Origin: Pseudomonadota bacterium
GTDB taxonomy: Bacteria > Pseudomonadota > Gammaproteobacteria > Steroidobacterales > Steroidobacteraceae
Length of the DNA: 10,541 bases
Assembly (NCBI GenBank): GCA_021781775.1
Contig: JAJXWE010000022.1
Span: 1 to 10,541 of the forward strand
Direction: 5' to 3'
Part shown: positions 1-6,665 of the stretch, piece by piece
How positions within the stretch are numbered: the first letter of the stretch is position 1
Layout of the letters: every line of letters begins with the position of its first letter
Notes under the pieces: generated by a model
Database searches by the model: none
What the model saw: only the letters and a program-made list of their open reading frames with translations
Told to the model about the DNA's origin: nothing
Program-made: the position numbers and the translations under genes

Positions 1-56
1 ACGATTACGGGTCATTGTGGATGCGCGCGGAGGAAGACACCGTGGAGCTGTTTTGA
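1..56 (+). CDS. C-terminal tail of an unidentified upstream gene (partial)
   Basis: The frame beginning at base 3 is open from the window edge to a TGA at 54-56 and reads DYGSLWMRAEEDTVELF. The stop overlaps the proposed TTG start of cheR as TTGA, the same arrangement seen at the cheB/HDOD1 junction, which favours a real gene end over chance. The last residues VELF also occur at the end of CheD in this window (VELFK). By operon position it is probably another chemotaxis gene, such as a chemoreceptor, cheW or cheV, but 17 residues are too few to identify the family. A chance open frame of this length is possible. Confidence 0.4.
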   Translation, partial: DYGSLWMRAEEDTVELF

Positions 57-916
57 ACCCGAATGCTATCCACCTGACGGATGGTACCGCGCAGCGGTTG
101 CGTGAATTCCTCTTTCGGGATGAGGATTTCCAGGCGCTGCGTGCGCTCGTTAGGTCGCTCACCGGAATTAATTTGAGCGAGCAGAAGCGCGAATTGGTCT
201 ATGGCCGCCTGACGCGGCGGCTGCGTGCGCTGCACCTTCGAAGCTTCGCCGAATATCGTGAGCTGCTGAGGCGCGACCCGAGCGAACTCACCGAGCTGTG
301 CAACGCGATCACCACGAATCTCACATCGTTCTTTCGCGAGCCACATCATTTTCAGTACCTTCGCGAGCAATGGCTCACTCCCCTCGCGCAGGAGCGCACT
401 GGCGGTCGGTTACGCATCTGGTCGACAGCCTGTTCCAGCGGCGAAGAACCCTATTCCGTTGCCATGACGGTGCTCGAGACGCTCACTGAGCGCGACCGGT
501 GGGACGTGCGGATATTGGCCACGGACCTGGACTCCGAAATGCTCGAGCGCGGCCGGCGAGGCGTATATCCCCCCGACCGCCTGCACGGGCTTACACCGCA
601 GCGGCAAGCACGATTTCTCCCGGAGGTCCAGAGCAGTCCTACCGGCAGCCGGCGGATCGCCCCGGAGGTTGCTGCACTGGTTACGTTCAAGCAACTCAAT
701 CTGATGCATGCGTTGCCGATGAAAGGACCATTGGACGTCATCTTCTGCCGCAACGTGGTGATCTACTTCGACAAGGATACGCAGCGCGACCTGTTCGCCC
801 GCATCAGTCAGCTGCAGCGGCCCGGCGACCTGCTCTTCCTCGGACATTCCGAGAGTCTGTTCAAGATCAGCGATAGTTATGCGCTCATTGGTAAATCCAT
901 CTACCGCCGTATCTGA
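53..916 (+). CDS. cheR: CheR, chemoreceptor glutamate O-methyltransferase
   Basis: CheR transfers methyl groups from S-adenosylmethionine to glutamates of chemoreceptors in the cytoplasm, providing the adaptation arm opposed by CheB. Counting from the TTG at 53 (287 aa), an N-terminal helical CheR_N domain spans about 18-85. ITTNLTSFFREPHHF lies at about 86-100, the SAM-binding signature IWSTACSSGEEPYS at about 122-135, ILATDLDSEML at about 154-164, and the FCRNVVIYFD motif at about 231-240. All are hallmarks of the family and the length is normal. I prefer TTG 53 because GGAG at 44-47 is spaced 5 nt away and the start overlaps an upstream stop (TTGA). GTG 17 in the same frame would add 12 residues and has no ribosome-binding site. 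The 3' end overlaps cheD by 38 nt. Confidence 0.95.
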   Translation: MNPNAIHLTDGTAQRLREFLFRDEDFQALRALVRSLTGINLSEQKRELVYGRLTRRLRALHLRSFAEYRELLRRDPSELTELCNAITTNLTSFFREPHHFQYLREQWLTPLAQERTGGRLRIWSTACSSGEEPYSVAMTVLETLTERDRWDVRILATDLDSEMLERGRRGVYPPDRLHGLTPQRQARFLPEVQSSPTGSRRIAPEVAALVTFKQLNLMHALPMKGPLDVIFCRNVVIYFDKDTQRDLFARISQLQRPGDLLFLGHSESLFKISDSYALIGKSIYRRI

Positions 917-1586
917 CACGCGCCCCGGCAAGCCAGAGCGCGTTGCTGCGGCGGACGCCGAGAGTGCGCCGCCGCCGCAGTTGCCGGGGTTCGAGCACTT
1001 CGAACGTCACTGGGACCGGGAAAACGGTTGGACCGTGAAGATCCTCCCCGGGGAGTACTACGTGACCGGCGGAGACGAGGCGATCAGCACCGTGCTCGGT
1101 TCGTGCATCTCGGCCTGCGTGCGCGATCCACAACGCCGGGTCGGCGGCATGAATCATTTTATGCTCCCCGAGGATGCTGCGGTCGGCCCGAACGACTGGT
1201 TGAACCCCGGCGCGGGTCTCGCCACGCGCTACGGGTCGTATGCGATGGAAAGTCTCATCAACGATCTACTCAAGCTCGGTGCCGCACGCGAGCGTCTCGA
1301 GATTAAGGTGTTCGGTGGCGGACAGATCTTGGCAGCGATGACTGACGTCGGCGGGCGCAACATACAGTTCGTCCGCAATTATTTGACGATCGAGGGCTAC
1401 CGCCTGACGGCCGAAGACCTCGGCGGCACACAGCCGCGCAAAGTTGTCTATTTTCCGACCAGCGGCCGCGCGCGGCTGCGCAAGCTGCGCCCCGTCGAGA
1501 ATCGAATCATCAGCCGCCATGAGCAGCTGTACCTGGAGAGCCTCGGACGGCAGATCGCCGGTGGGGCAGTGGAGCTGTTCAAATGA
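879..1586 (+). CDS. cheD: CheD, chemoreceptor glutamine deamidase
   Basis: CheD deamidates specific receptor glutamines to glutamates, making them methylatable by CheR. The 235-aa product has a variable, proline-rich N-terminal extension of about 50 residues and then the CheD fold. It carries the nucleophile Cys76 in STVLGSCISAC and His93 in GGMNHFMLP. The 17-residue Cys-His spacing equals that of Thermotoga maritima CheD (Cys27, His44), and Ser70 stands where that enzyme has Thr21. FGGGQILAAMTDVGGRNI at about 144-161 and the Gly/Arg-rich C-terminal part also fit the family. The ATG at 879 lies inside cheR with a 38-nt overlap. The protein ends in AVELFK, and the codons of that tail contain the GGAG (1571-1574) that serves cheB. 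Confidence 0.95.
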   Translation: MRSLVNPSTAVSDTRPGKPERVAAADAESAPPPQLPGFEHFERHWDRENGWTVKILPGEYYVTGGDEAISTVLGSCISACVRDPQRRVGGMNHFMLPEDAAVGPNDWLNPGAGLATRYGSYAMESLINDLLKLGAARERLEIKVFGGGQILAAMTDVGGRNIQFVRNYLTIEGYRLTAEDLGGTQPRKVVYFPTSGRARLRKLRPVENRIISRHEQLYLESLGRQIAGGAVELFK

Positions 1587-2755
1587 TGCGGCAGCAAGGA
1601 CGCCCCCCGGGCGAGCACGCAGCAACCGACGTCCCGCGACGCATTCGGGTGCTTATCGTCGACGACTCCGCTCTGGCGCGAACGATGTTGGGGGAGATGC
1701 TCAGCGCAGCGCCCGACATCGAGGTCGTGGGGACGGCCGCCGACGCGCACGTGGCGCGCGAGAAGATCAAACGCCTCAACCCCGACGTAATCACCCTTGA
1801 CGTCGAGATGCCGCGCATGGACGGCATTACCTTCCTGCGCAACCTGATGCGCCTGCGTCCGATGCCGGTGGTCATGGTCTCGTCTCTGACCGATCGTGGC
1901 GCGGATGTGACACTCGATGCGCTCGCACTCGGCGCCGTCGATTATCTGCCGAAGCCGAAGATCGACCTGGCGGCCACGTTCCTCGAGTATCGGGACGAGT
2001 TGGCCGATAAAGTCCGCACCGCCGCACGCGCCAGCGTGCGGGCGCTCGACCCGCGCCGCAAATCGCTGCAGCCGGGACCGACGCATAGCACCGATGCGGT
2101 ACTGCCCTTGGGAGTCACTTCGCGGTCACTGCGCACTACCGATCGCATCATCGCCATCGGCGCCTCGACGGGTGGCACCGAGGCGATCAAGGAGGTGCTC
2201 ACGCATCTCCCGCCCGACAGTCCTGGCGTGGTAATCGCGCAGCACATTCCGAAGGCCTTCAGCGGACCGTTCGCCCGGCGGATGAACGACTGCTGCTCGG
2301 TATCGGTGACCGAGGCCGAAGATGGACAGCAGATTCTGGCCGGTCACGTCTACATCGCCCCCGGCGACCGCCATCTGATGGTTGTCCGCAATGGGGCCCG
2401 TTACGCCTGTCGGCTCGACGACGGCGTTCCGGTCAACCGGCACAAGCCCTCGGTCGATGTGCTGTTCCGCTCGGTCGCCCAGCACGCGGGCCGGAACGCC
2501 GTCGGCGTGCTGCTTACCGGCATGGGCAAGGATGGTGCGCGCGGCCTGAGAGAGATGCTCGACAGCGGCAGCCGTACGATCGCACAGGACGAGGCCACGA
2601 GTGTCGTCTGGGGAATGCCCGGCGAGGCCGTCGCACTTGGTGCCGCCGAGCACGTGCTGCCGCTGGAGCATGTCGCCGGCAAGATCCGCGCCCTGGCCGA
2701 GACCATGGATATCACGCGCGACACCCGAACCGCTGCCGGCTCCAGTGACGTTTGA
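1583..2755 (+). CDS. cheB: CheB, response-regulator protein-glutamate methylesterase
   Basis: CheB is activated by phosphotransfer from CheA and removes methyl groups from, or deamidates, chemoreceptors. The 390-aa product has the two expected domains. The receiver (about 20-130) contains the acidic pair Asp27/Asp28, the phospho-acceptor Asp73 in LDVEMPRMDG, Ser100/Ser101, and Lys124 in DYLPKPK. A linker of about 55 residues follows. The methylesterase domain (about 187-375) has Ser195 in IGASTGGTEA, His221 in AQHIP and Asp317 in LTGMGKDGARG, and the Ser-His spacing of 26 matches Salmonella CheB (164/190). The start overlaps the cheD stop as ATGA with GGAG 8 nt upstream. A second ATG follows immediately at 1586. 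The stop overlaps the HDOD1 TTG start. Confidence 0.96.
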   Translation: MMRQQGRPPGEHAATDVPRRIRVLIVDDSALARTMLGEMLSAAPDIEVVGTAADAHVAREKIKRLNPDVITLDVEMPRMDGITFLRNLMRLRPMPVVMVSSLTDRGADVTLDALALGAVDYLPKPKIDLAATFLEYRDELADKVRTAARASVRALDPRRKSLQPGPTHSTDAVLPLGVTSRSLRTTDRIIAIGASTGGTEAIKEVLTHLPPDSPGVVIAQHIPKAFSGPFARRMNDCCSVSVTEAEDGQQILAGHVYIAPGDRHLMVVRNGARYACRLDDGVPVNRHKPSVDVLFRSVAQHAGRNAVGVLLTGMGKDGARGLREMLDSGSRTIAQDEATSVVWGMPGEAVALGAAEHVLPLEHVAGKIRALAETMDITRDTRTAAGSSDV

Positions 2756-3726
2756 GCGATGCGCCGGATCGCTGCCAAGGTATCAAGTCGGCGCGCCTCC
2801 CGCCGATAACCCCAGAGCAATACGAGGCCACGCCATTGACCAGTCCCGCCCCAGAGATTCCGACCGCCGCCCCAGCCGGCAATGCCGACGTTTTTGCCTT
2901 CGTTCAGGCACTTGCCACCGAACTGTCGAATGGCAAGGTGGAGTTGCCGAGCTTCCCGGATATCGCGTTGCGCGTGCGCCAGGTGCTCGCCGACGAAGAA
3001 GTTTCTCAGGAGCAGGTCGTGCGTGTGGTCGGTTCCGAACCGATGCTCGCCGCGCGGCTGCTGCAGATCGCCAATTCTGCGGCGATCAATTTCGGCGGAC
3101 GACCGATCACAGACCTGCGCAGCGCCATCGCGCGGCTGGGGTTCAACATGGTACGCAGCGCCGCCATCGCGTTCGCCATGTCGCAATTGAAGAAGAGCGA
3201 GAGCCTCAAGGGGCTCGAACGGCCGCTCGATGACCTGTGGCGCTCCACCGCGTCGGTCGCCGCCATGTCCTACGTGGTGGCCAAGCGCTTCAGCCGCGTC
3301 AACCCCGATGCCGCGATGCTCGCCGGACTGCTACACGGCATTGGCAAGCTCTACATCCTCACCCGCGTCACCGGCCACCCGCAGCTGCTGGCCGATCCGG
3401 CCGTCTACAGCACCATCGTGCGCGACTGGCATGCGCCGATCGCGAAGGCTTTGCTCGAGAACTGGGACATGGCCGAAGAGATCGTCGCCGCGGTCAGCGA
3501 TTACGAGGACCTCGAGCGCAAGCACGTCGGGGCGCCCGATTTGACCGACGTGCTGACTGTCAGTCATCTGCTCAGTGCGTTCAAGGAGCACCCCGAGACG
3601 CTGGAGCTCAACATGCACGACGTGGCGGCCTGCCGCCGACTGACGCTCGACAAGAACAGCTACCTCCAGTTGATCGAGGAGTCCGAGCACGAGGTCAATG
3701 CGCTGCGCGAGGCGCTCGGCGTGTGA
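2752..3726 (+). CDS. HDOD-domain signalling protein, first of a tandem pair
   Basis: The 324-aa product is a stand-alone HDOD protein, from a non-catalytic branch of the HD superfamily that usually acts through protein-protein contacts in regulation. Residues 1-45 are Pro/Ala-rich and look unstructured. The HDOD domain follows with VELPSFPDIALRV (63-75), SEPMLAARLLQIANSAA (95-111) and the degenerate HD site GLLHGIGKLYIL (192-203), where His195 remains but the following Asp is Gly. No GGDEF, EAL or receiver domain is attached. The TTG at 2752 overlaps the cheB stop as TTGA but has no clear ribosome-binding site. TTG at 2836, with GAGG at 2824-2827, is an alternative that would remove 28 residues of the variable tail. 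HDOD proteins have been tied to motility in Campylobacter and Xanthomonas; a role here rests on operon position. Confidence 0.88.
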   Translation: MSDAPDRCQGIKSARLPPITPEQYEATPLTSPAPEIPTAAPAGNADVFAFVQALATELSNGKVELPSFPDIALRVRQVLADEEVSQEQVVRVVGSEPMLAARLLQIANSAAINFGGRPITDLRSAIARLGFNMVRSAAIAFAMSQLKKSESLKGLERPLDDLWRSTASVAAMSYVVAKRFSRVNPDAAMLAGLLHGIGKLYILTRVTGHPQLLADPAVYSTIVRDWHAPIAKALLENWDMAEEIVAAVSDYEDLERKHVGAPDLTDVLTVSHLLSAFKEHPETLELNMHDVAACRRLTLDKNSYLQLIEESEHEVNALREALGV

Positions 3727-4652
3727 TGACCTACGCACAAGAGAAGGAACCAATGCAGCCACAGCGACCCGCCAGCGCGCTCGCCGAGTCCAGCCCTCCC
3801 CGGGCCACGGGGGAAGACACCGCGTTCGGCTTCGTGCGCGAACTGGCCACGGAGCTGTCTGGCGGCAAGGTCGAGCTGCCCGGCTTTCCGCACATCGTGA
3901 TGCGGGTTCAGCGGGTGCTGAGCGACCCAGGCGCGGATCTGGGACGAATCGTGCGCGTCATCGGCGGGGAGCCGGTGCTCGCCACGCAGCTGATGCGCAT
4001 GGCCAATTCGGCGGCGCTCAATCCGGGTGCCGCGCCGGTGACGGATCTTCGCTCGGCCGTGGCGCGCGTCGGGCTGGACACGGTGCGCTCGGCCACCATC
4101 GCCTTCGCAGTACGGCAGCTGCGCGAGGCCCCCGCGCTGCGCGGCCTGGAGTCCCAGCTGGGCGAGCTGTGGAAGCGTAGCGTGCAGGTGGCGAGCCTGA
4201 GCTTCGTCATCGCGCGCCATCTATCGCGCGTCATGGCCGACACCGCGTTGCTCGGCGGATTGCTGCAGGGCGTTGGCCGGCTTTACATCCTCACCCGCGC
4301 GAGCAGCCACCGTTCACTGTTTCACGATAAGGCCGCCTACCAGGCCATCGAGCAGGCTTGGCATCTGAGCATTGCGACCGCACTGCTGGAGAACTGGGGC
4401 ATGGCCGATGAGCTCGTCCAGGCCGTACAGGAGTCGGAGAATCGCGAACGCGACTCCCGCGGTCCGGCGACGCTCGCCGACGTACTGCTCGCCGGAACGC
4501 TGCTAACCGACCTCGATGAACCGGCGAGACTGCGCGCGTGTCTCGAGGCCGCCAAGCCGCTGCAGCGCCTACCGCTCGATGCCGACACCTGTGAACGTCT
4601 GCTCGAGGAGTCGGCCCAGGAGATCGCCGCGCTGCGTGAAGCGCTTGGTTGA
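3726..4652 (+). CDS. HDOD-domain signalling protein, second of a tandem pair
   Basis: This 308-aa paralogue of the preceding gene shows about 109 identical residues of 200 aligned by hand from the FxFV...LATELS block onward. It keeps VELPGFPHIVMRV (49-61), GEPVLATQLMRMANSAA (81-97) and the C-terminal LLEESAQEIAALREALG that also ends HDOD1. The HD remnant is further eroded: GLLQGVGRLYIL has Gln181 in place of the His kept in HDOD1, so metal-dependent catalysis is very unlikely. ATG 3726 shares a base with the HDOD1 stop (TGATG). ATG 3753, with AAGGA at 3744-3748, is an alternative start nine codons downstream. The frame stays open far upstream, inside HDOD1, but that part is a shadow. It is the last gene of the plus-strand operon. 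Confidence 0.88.
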   Translation: MTYAQEKEPMQPQRPASALAESSPPRATGEDTAFGFVRELATELSGGKVELPGFPHIVMRVQRVLSDPGADLGRIVRVIGGEPVLATQLMRMANSAALNPGAAPVTDLRSAVARVGLDTVRSATIAFAVRQLREAPALRGLESQLGELWKRSVQVASLSFVIARHLSRVMADTALLGGLLQGVGRLYILTRASSHRSLFHDKAAYQAIEQAWHLSIATALLENWGMADELVQAVQESENRERDSRGPATLADVLLAGTLLTDLDEPARLRACLEAAKPLQRLPLDADTCERLLEESAQEIAALREALG

Positions 4653-4672
4653 TCGGGCCAGCATGTGCCGGT

Positions 4673-4697
4673 CGGATCGCGATTAACGACCGATCCG
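4673..4697. terminator. Hairpin in the convergent gap, possible bidirectional terminator
   Basis: CGGATCG at 4673-4679 and CGATCCG at 4691-4697 form a perfect 7-bp stem with an 11-nt loop. It lies in the 30-bp space between the HDOD2 stop and the convergent formyltransferase, and it covers the latter's TAA. An alternative pairing GGTCG 4670-4674 with CGACC 4687-4691 competes with it. No T-tract follows on either strand, so it is not a classical intrinsic terminator. Its symmetry and position make a bidirectional end signal or transcript-stabilising hairpin plausible. Confidence 0.35.
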
Positions 4698-5540
4698 CTG
4701 CGCCGGCGCATCGGGTCCGATCAAGCTCCATTCGAGCAGACCGACATAGCCGTCACTCGCAGCCACCACCAGCCGCATCGCCGAGTTGTGCGCCACCGTA
4801 CCGGGTGTATGGGCATGCTGCGCGCGCCAGGCAACTGCACGTCGCACGTAGACTTGCGCATCAGCCACCTTTGCGAGGCATTCATACTCGCCGAAGGCGC
4901 GTACGGTACGCATGATGCGCTCGATCGGCTGATGGAAATCGATGGTTCGATCGGCGTCAGTAAACAATTTCCAGTACGTGCCTTCGCCCTGCGGTTTGGC
5001 GCCGCGCCACAGCGCCTCGAAGTCGCCGGCGACCCGCGCAGCAAGTCTGCCGGAGGCTAGCTGAGTCTGCAGGTCCAGACTCTCGTGGCACTCGTCGGCG
5101 GTCATCGGAAAGATCTCCTGCGCAAGGATCTCGCCGGCATCGAAACGGGCCGTGACCTTGTGGCACGTGATGCCCCACTCGGTGTGGCCGTCAAGAATCG
5201 AACGCACCAGCGGATAGGCGCCACGCCCGATTGGCAGCGGTGAGGGATGGAAATTCACGGCGTAGCGCAGATGAGGCTGCCAGTCCCCGATCCGCCACTG
5301 ATAGCTGGCGACTACCAGCAGGTCGCAGCCGCGCGAGTGCAGATCGGCGAGGTCGGCATCGAGCATGCGCGAGATCTGCACCGGGACATCAAGTTGCCGC
5401 GCCCGCTCCAGGGAGAGCTTGTTGTGGAAAATACGGTCATCCACCGGCGAGGTAAACACTTTCACCGGCTGCCAGCCGGCCGCGAGAAAGGCCTCGAACA
5501 CGGGCAGGTAGCGATCGGTCAGCGTGATCGCAAAGCGCAT
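4683..5540 (-). CDS. Fmt/ArnA-like N-formyltransferase, substrate unknown
   Basis: The 285-aa product belongs to the formyltetrahydrofolate-dependent formyltransferase fold shared by Fmt, PurN, the N-terminal half of ArnA and nucleotide-sugar formyltransferases. The catalytic set is intact: Asn96 and His98 in NFHPSPLPIGRGAYPL, and Asp134 in GITCHKVTARFDAGEIL. Its spacing equals that of ArnA (Asn102, His104, Asp140). Residues about 200-225 (DRTIDFHQPIERIMRTVRAF) resemble the start of an Fmt-type C-terminal region, but the protein is shorter than Fmt (about 315 aa), so housekeeping Met-tRNA formylation is less likely. The ATG at 5540 has GGAG 6 nt upstream. Being next to flagellar genes suggests formylation of an amino-sugar for flagellin or surface glycan, but that is inference; no aminotransferase or glycosyltransferase neighbour is visible. 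Confidence 0.85.
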   Translation of the reverse strand: MRFAITLTDRYLPVFEAFLAAGWQPVKVFTSPVDDRIFHNKLSLERARQLDVPVQISRMLDADLADLHSRGCDLLVVASYQWRIGDWQPHLRYAVNFHPSPLPIGRGAYPLVRSILDGHTEWGITCHKVTARFDAGEILAQEIFPMTADECHESLDLQTQLASGRLAARVAGDFEALWRGAKPQGEGTYWKLFTDADRTIDFHQPIERIMRTVRAFGEYECLAKVADAQVYVRRAVAWRAQHAHTPGTVAHNSAMRLVVAASDGYVGLLEWSLIGPDAPAQRIGR

Positions 5541-5564
5541 GGCAGCTCCGATGGACCGTAAGGC

Positions 5565-5588
5565 TGGGATCCTACTATAGAGATCCCA
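5565..5588 (-). promoter_or_regulatory. Palindrome around a TATAGT hexamer upstream of the formyltransferase
   Basis: TGGGATC (5565-5571) and GATCCCA (5582-5588) form a perfect 7-bp inverted repeat separated by 10 nt. On the minus strand the spacer contains TATAGT (5574-5579), a good -10 hexamer about 35 bp upstream of the formyltransferase ATG. No convincing -35 hexamer lies 16-18 bp further up. The arrangement suits an operator overlapping a promoter, or a hairpin in the 5' leader. Function is inferred. Confidence 0.35.
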
Positions 5589-5712
5589 CAGATCGCGAGC
5601 CGCGCGCGTTGCCGCGCAATCGTGTTCACAGTCAATGAGCCTTGGTCACCGCCGTTCTTGTACACCAGTTCACGCTGGCTTCAAGCGGTGAGTCTGCATC
5701 AGGGTCGGGACG

Positions 5713-5779
5713 TGTCGCGGTATCGACGAGTGGCGACGCGACAGCAAGCGTTCCTCGGGGCTTGCTCCGATCCCCGCTT
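5713..5779. repeat. Two adjacent stem-loops in the 277-bp gap between flgN and the formyltransferase
   Basis: The gap 5541-5817 contains no credible gene. It does hold a 7-bp stem TGTCGCG (5713-5719) with CGCGACA (5737-5743). Directly abutting it is a second folded element in which AAGCG (5746-5750) can pair with CGCTT (5775-5779) and CGGGG (5756-5760) with CCCCG (5772-5776), sharing bases at the base of the stem. GCAAGC 5744-5749 with GCTTGC 5760-5765 is a competing hairpin. No T-run follows on either strand. It could end the flgMN transcript, be part of a small RNA, or be chance in GC-rich DNA. Confidence 0.3.
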
Positions 5780-5817
5780 AAAATGAGAGACGCGCAGGAG
5801 GAAAAGAACCCCCAGGG

Positions 5818-6303
5818 TCACGCCGCACCGAGCACCCGACCCGAGCGTAGCGCTGCCGCCTCGTAGCCGCGCGGTCCGTAAGTGTCGCGGCGGGTCGGAC
5901 GGCCGGTCAGGGCACCGAGCATGCTCTCCACTCGACGCAGGCGAGCAGTCACCAGCACGGCATTGTGGTCATTCAACTCGCGGCAGCGCACTGCGCGTGC
6001 GGCGCATTCACGCAGGGAGCCCATCAGGCTGCCCCCCGCATCGCACCAAGCCATCACGGCCTCAAGGCCCGAACGATCGGATCCAAAGCCGTGCGCGGCG
6101 CACAGCGAGCGTCGCTGTTCCTCCAAACGGGCCAGGGCGCCCATGCGCTCCTGGCGCGCGCGCGTAGTCTGCTCGATCAGCTGGACGTCCGAGCCCTCGA
6201 GAATCTGTGCTTCGCGAACCAGCAACTGCTCAAGCTCTGCGAGCAGGTGCGCTTCATCGCGAAACAGCTCGGTCAGGTGCTCGCGGCAGACCAGCGGATC
6301 CAT
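5818..6303 (-). CDS. flgN: FlgN, export chaperone for hook-filament junction proteins
   Basis: FlgN is a cytoplasmic helical chaperone that binds the junction proteins FlgK and FlgL and delivers them to the flagellar type III export gate. The 161-aa product is almost entirely predicted helix, rich in Glu, Arg and Leu. It carries the typical C-terminal block CRELNDHNAVLVTARLRRVE (107-126), followed by a Gly/Arg/Tyr-rich tail (TGRPTRRDTYGPRG). Overall similarity within this family is low, so the call leans on this block, on size and on position directly after flgM. The ATG at 6303 lies 3 nt beyond the flgM stop, and its ribosome-binding site GGAGG (6311-6315) is encoded by the last codons of flgM, implying translational coupling. 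It should be transcribed from the FliA promoter upstream of flgM. Confidence 0.88.
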   Translation of the reverse strand: MDPLVCREHLTELFRDEAHLLAELEQLLVREAQILEGSDVQLIEQTTRARQERMGALARLEEQRRSLCAAHGFGSDRSGLEAVMAWCDAGGSLMGSLRECAARAVRCRELNDHNAVLVTARLRRVESMLGALTGRPTRRDTYGPRGYEAAALRSGRVLGAA

Positions 6304-6306
6304 CGA

Positions 6307-6636
6307 TCAGCCTCCGCTCAGCTGCGCGAGCGAGTGCTCGAATTGCACCAAGTTCGTGGCGATCACGGCGGGCTGCACCGTATAGCTGCCGTTGTCGATC
6401 GCAGCCTGAAACTTCGCCACCCGCGCCGAGTCGACCGCTGGCAGTGAACTCAGATGCTGGGCGAGACCGGCCAGCAGGCTTGCCGAGTCCGTAATGTGCA
6501 CGTCGGAACCGGGCGCAGCAGAAGCAGCGGCAGTGCCGGAGCTCTGCCCACCGGCCGAATCCGGCGCGCGGCGCGTCCCATTGCCGGCATCCACCGCCGG
6601 CGAGGCACCGCTTAACCCGTTGATTTTGCTCGACAT
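6307..6636 (-). CDS. flgM: FlgM, anti-sigma-28 factor
   Basis: FlgM binds FliA and blocks late flagellar transcription until the completed hook-basal body exports it. The 109-aa product has the expected two parts. The N-terminal half (1-48) is disordered and Ala/Gly/Ser-rich. The C-terminal FliA-binding half contains the family signature DSARVAKFQAAIDNGSYTV (69-87), followed by VIATNLVQFEHSLAQL (91-106). The ATG at 6636 is chosen because MSSKI begins the family-sized protein and is preceded by AGGAG (minus strand, 6644-6648) with 7-nt spacing. The same frame stays open upstream through flgA, but that is a shadow. The gene sits 53 bp after flgA and is served by a FliA promoter, so FlgM is under control of the factor it inhibits. 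Confidence 0.93.
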   Translation of the reverse strand: MSSKINGLSGASPAVDAGNGTRRAPDSAGGQSSGTAAASAAPGSDVHITDSASLLAGLAQHLSSLPAVDSARVAKFQAAIDNGSYTVQPAVIATNLVQFEHSLAQLSGG

Positions 6637-6665
6637 CGTCGCTCTCCTCGAGCATCTATGTCCGG

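Noticed and set aside
2401..3186. Long minus-strand open frame across cheB and HDOD1.
   Set aside because: Composition is typical of an antisense shadow in GC-rich DNA, with no recognisable motif; both plus-strand genes are well supported.
3237..3725. In-frame open extension upstream of HDOD2.
   Set aside because: It is a Arg/Pro/Ala-rich shadow of HDOD1; the HDOD2 family similarity starts only after 3726.
5796..5817. Strong AGGAGG on the plus strand at 5796-5801, suggesting a small gene.
   Set aside because: No ATG, GTG or TTG follows at usable spacing, and the next plus-strand frame runs into antisense flgN.
5793..5820. Possible intrinsic terminator after flgN: ACCC/GGGT followed by TCTTTT on the minus strand.
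   Set aside because: The stem is only 4 bp with a 3-nt loop, too weak to call a terminator.
5965..6447. Plus-strand open frame opposite flgN and flgM.
   Set aside because: flgN and flgM carry family motifs, coupled starts and a promoter; the opposite frame has none.
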